This document shows, in pieces, positions 61,682 through 64,000 of a DNA stretch of 64,000 nt; positions within the stretch are counted from its first letter, which is position 1; each line of letters starts with the position of its first letter. The stretch covers positions 41,867,243 through 41,931,242 of the forward strand of contig CM072511.1 of the NCBI GenBank assembly GCA_036898135.1, written 5' to 3'. The stretch comes from Oncomelania hupensis. Taxonomy: Eukaryota; Mollusca; Gastropoda; Littorinimorpha; Pomatiopsidae. The notes below the pieces were generated by a model that was given only the letters and a program-made list of their open reading frames with translations, was not told the DNA's origin and did not search any database. The position numbers and the translations under genes were made by a program.

Positions 61682-62267
61682 TGTTACACTCCTTCGATGT
61701 TGGTGTAACTCAGGTTCGTTTATCCACGCAGCCTGCTCACTCATCAACAAGTCAGGAGTCGACGTATGAAGTTTTCCACTTTTATTCAGCACACATCAAC
61801 AACTGCATACAATCGCTTTTCCACTCTTAACTTTTTTTTACTTTCCAACTCACTATCAACAACAACCTTTTTTTGAAACAGTGCGGCACTTATAATTATA
61901 GTCTCTTCATACTCCCGAACAATTTAGAACATGGTAGAATGACGCACTACAACCAATCAAATAAAACTTCGTCATCACTGACTTACGTCATACAACATTC
62001 TTTCTGTCCAAGAATGTTCTCAAATATCCCGAAACTTCGATCGATAGTAAACAAGCAGATCTAGAGAATTCTCCAATAATATCGACTAACGGAAATTATC
62101 AACGTTATACAAAGCTTCTTCTAACAACAATGCAAACTCAAATCAAAGGTAAACACACTCTATTATTGCATACTTTGCAAAATAAAACGAACAGATCTAT
62201 CGCGCGCGCTTCACACATAATATCGTGCGCATTTCACACGCACCACCATGCGCGTTTCAACGTAACA
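61682..62267 (-). mobile_element. Solo LTR related to the Gmr1-type element
   Basis: A 586-bp sequence that begins TGTTACACTCC and ends CGTAACA. It shares long blocks with the 639-bp LTRs (for example the region around gtcgacgtatgaagttttcc and the region ending gcgtttcaacgtaaca), with substitutions and indels. It is flanked by CACAC on both sides (61677-61681 and 62268-62272), which fits a 5-bp target duplication, although the context is CA-rich. No internal region is present, so it is a solo LTR from an older or different subfamily. Confidence 0.82.
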
Positions 62268-63090
62268 CACACGCACACATTATCTAACTAACTAGCTAAC
62301 TAACTATGGTTTACTGATAGGTCGCAGAGATTCGGTTCAATCTGGTGATTGAATGAGACTACTACATTATTTAAACAATAGGTGGGCGTTATTCAGTAAT
62401 GAGATCATACCATATATCCTATTTCCATTCGGATTCCGGCCTTCCTACCCCACCCTTCACCCCCAAACCTTTAATTATGACTTAATACACAGCCTAATTT
62501 CCACCCCTTCAAGCAGAATTCCCTTGTATTGTTTACACTACACGATTAACAATCGACTCGCATCCTAACATGCCTAACACTCCAAGGAAAACACCCAAAA
62601 CGAAAAAACCGATAATTCACGAAAACACCTGGAAATTCTATCAATCCTATCAAAGGCTCCAAAACAAAAGATCGAAGCTTACGCGCGAGCACACCTGAGC
62701 CGCCGACCAATTCAGAGACATCCACAAAATTCGCTGGAGAATACTGACAGTAGAAAGAGCAAACTCCGCAGAGCTTGACTTCTCAGCGTGGTTTATAAAA
62801 GCAAAGTAGGCAGGATGTAATCTCAGCCGTTATAGGTTCCCCCTCCCCCCCTCCGCCTCCCTCCCTCCTCCGCCCCCGTCCGCACCCCACACCTCATCTG
62901 GGAAGCAATAACGTTTATCGGAAGGGGGTCCGACGGTCGGGAACAAAACAGATCACTGCCTTCTCTGGTTCCCGCCGTCGGAAATGAGCCTGGACCCAGA
63001 AGGGAAAGCAAAAATCTAACTTCCGCCTGCGGCCATTGTTGTGACGCTCCCAGCGCAAAGGATCATGGTAGAAAGAGGGATGGAGAGAGT

Positions 63091-63127
<37 letters not shown>

Positions 63128-64000
63128 AGGGTGAGGTGGGTTAGTGGTGAGGGGCGAAGGTCAGTGGTCATGATTGAGTACTTTGGGTGCTAGATTGAGG
63201 GCCTCTGAAAAAGGTAGTGTTTGTTATGTTGATGGAGGTTGTAATAAGAGCAAGGCTGACGTGATAAAGGTGGTGGTTACATATGAAGACTTGGCGAGTC
63301 CGACGCATCGATTTTGCATTTTACGTGGACTTCACTAGGTGTGTAACTATACAGTTGTTGCAATAATCCTCTGTATTACATGTAGAAGTCAGTAGCTGGA
63401 CTAGTTAGAGCTCTTTAGCTATTTATTCAATATAATCTTGTGGCTTTGTAAGATTTTATTTGAGTTGATTTTAATGTAAATTAATTTATTTTATCGTAAT
63501 GTATTGTAATATAATATAATGTAATTTATTTATTTACATTTTTTGTTGTTTTTCGGAGGGAGAGGGGGCAAGGAATTATAATTGATAGAAACTAAGTTTA
63601 ATGACCGATTCTATTATACAAAATATCGCAAAGTACAAGAGAAACAAGATGGCAAGCCGTTCAAATGTATTTCCAGACACTCTCGCACATAGCCGAAAAA
63701 TAAGCAGATTCGCGAATGTTAATTTTCTTGGCGGTGTGCTGGCTCCGCTTTATCGTAACGAAGCAAAAGGAATACAGAGAATGACAGAGCCACTATATCT
63801 GAACTATACGCAACCCCAAATTTATCAAAATCGGCAGAGCCGAATTTATTTTAGTTACAGCGCAAAACGTGTTTAGAAAATGGAGAAGCACAATGACCTT
63901 TGAGAAGGTACAAATACGAATGATCTAACATGCTTAGCAGTAGTTTAAGTATCCGCGAAGTAAAAATTATTAATTTTGGTTCGGTTATTTTTTTTAGATA
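62268..64000. other. Distal flank, no gene recognised
   Basis: Contains a C-rich patch (62835-62900), a short (GA)n (63095-63124) and AT-rich sequence. A 91-codon plus-strand frame at 63601-63876 has mixed composition (ends YQNRQSRIYFSYSAKRV) but no recognised family, splice context or codon signal, so it is not called as a gene. Confidence 0.45.

Noticed and set aside
63601..63876. 91-codon open frame
   Set aside because: No recognised family, no neighbouring exon signals, and comparable frames are expected by chance in AT-rich sequence.

Overview
This is a eukaryotic window from a repeat-rich animal genome. It holds the 3' part of one intron-rich gene on the + strand, surrounded and interrupted by mobile elements and microsatellites. 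The abundance of RTE-, L2/CR1-, Rex1- and I-type non-LTR elements, the Gmr1-type LTR element, the tRNA-SINE and 'tatagcgc' repeats, and the long trinucleotide and pentanucleotide arrays together suggest a marine lophotrochozoan, most likely a mollusc and perhaps a gastropod. That placement is inference; no single diagnostic marker is present.

The gene encodes a collagen-olfactomedin protein of the gliomedin / UNC-122 type. Nine coding exons were found by Gly-X-Y translation and splice signals (2261-2374, 6347-6436, 13783-13854, 27328-27354, 27865-28017, 33863-33910, 34368-34421, 39561-39674, 53656-54467). All internal junctions are phase 1. The pieces give a collagen-like region, a Cys-containing linker, a Thr/Pro-rich stalk and a complete C-terminal olfactomedin domain. 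The 5' exons lie outside the window. A 3'UTR may run to an AATAAA near 58318.

Layout. 1-13.8 kb: exons 1-3, an RTE fragment, retroposon family 'R1' copies, a foldback element nested inside one R1 copy, and a complete LTR element (8118-13704) with identical-looking LTRs and a perfect 5-bp target duplication. 14-27.3 kb: intron with a 1.2 kb pentanucleotide array, three RTE copies, an R1 copy, an L2/CR1-like relic and an RNase H-bearing LINE 3' end. 27.3-34.4 kb: exons 4-7, a 28-bp minisatellite, an internally deleted Tc1/mariner-like element and a degenerate Rex1-like LINE. 34.5-39.3 kb: an inverted-repeat-bounded element carrying a tRNA-SINE and an almost full-length RTE. 39.5-53.6 kb: exon 8, then a long intron with a compound trinucleotide tract, more R1 pieces, and a degenerate 'GAGTTAAACTGGGACAGG' minisatellite that switches orientation around an RTE fragment. 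53.6-58.3 kb: terminal exon and putative 3'UTR. 58.3-64 kb: an open but 5'-truncated L2/CR1-like LINE, tandem R1 copies, a solo LTR related to the 8-13 kb element, and sparsely annotated sequence.

The most noteworthy item is the LTR element. Its single 1276-codon frame places integrase upstream of the reverse transcriptase remnant (Gmr1-type order) and has lost the RT catalytic core, yet its LTRs look identical. This suggests recent movement supplied in trans.
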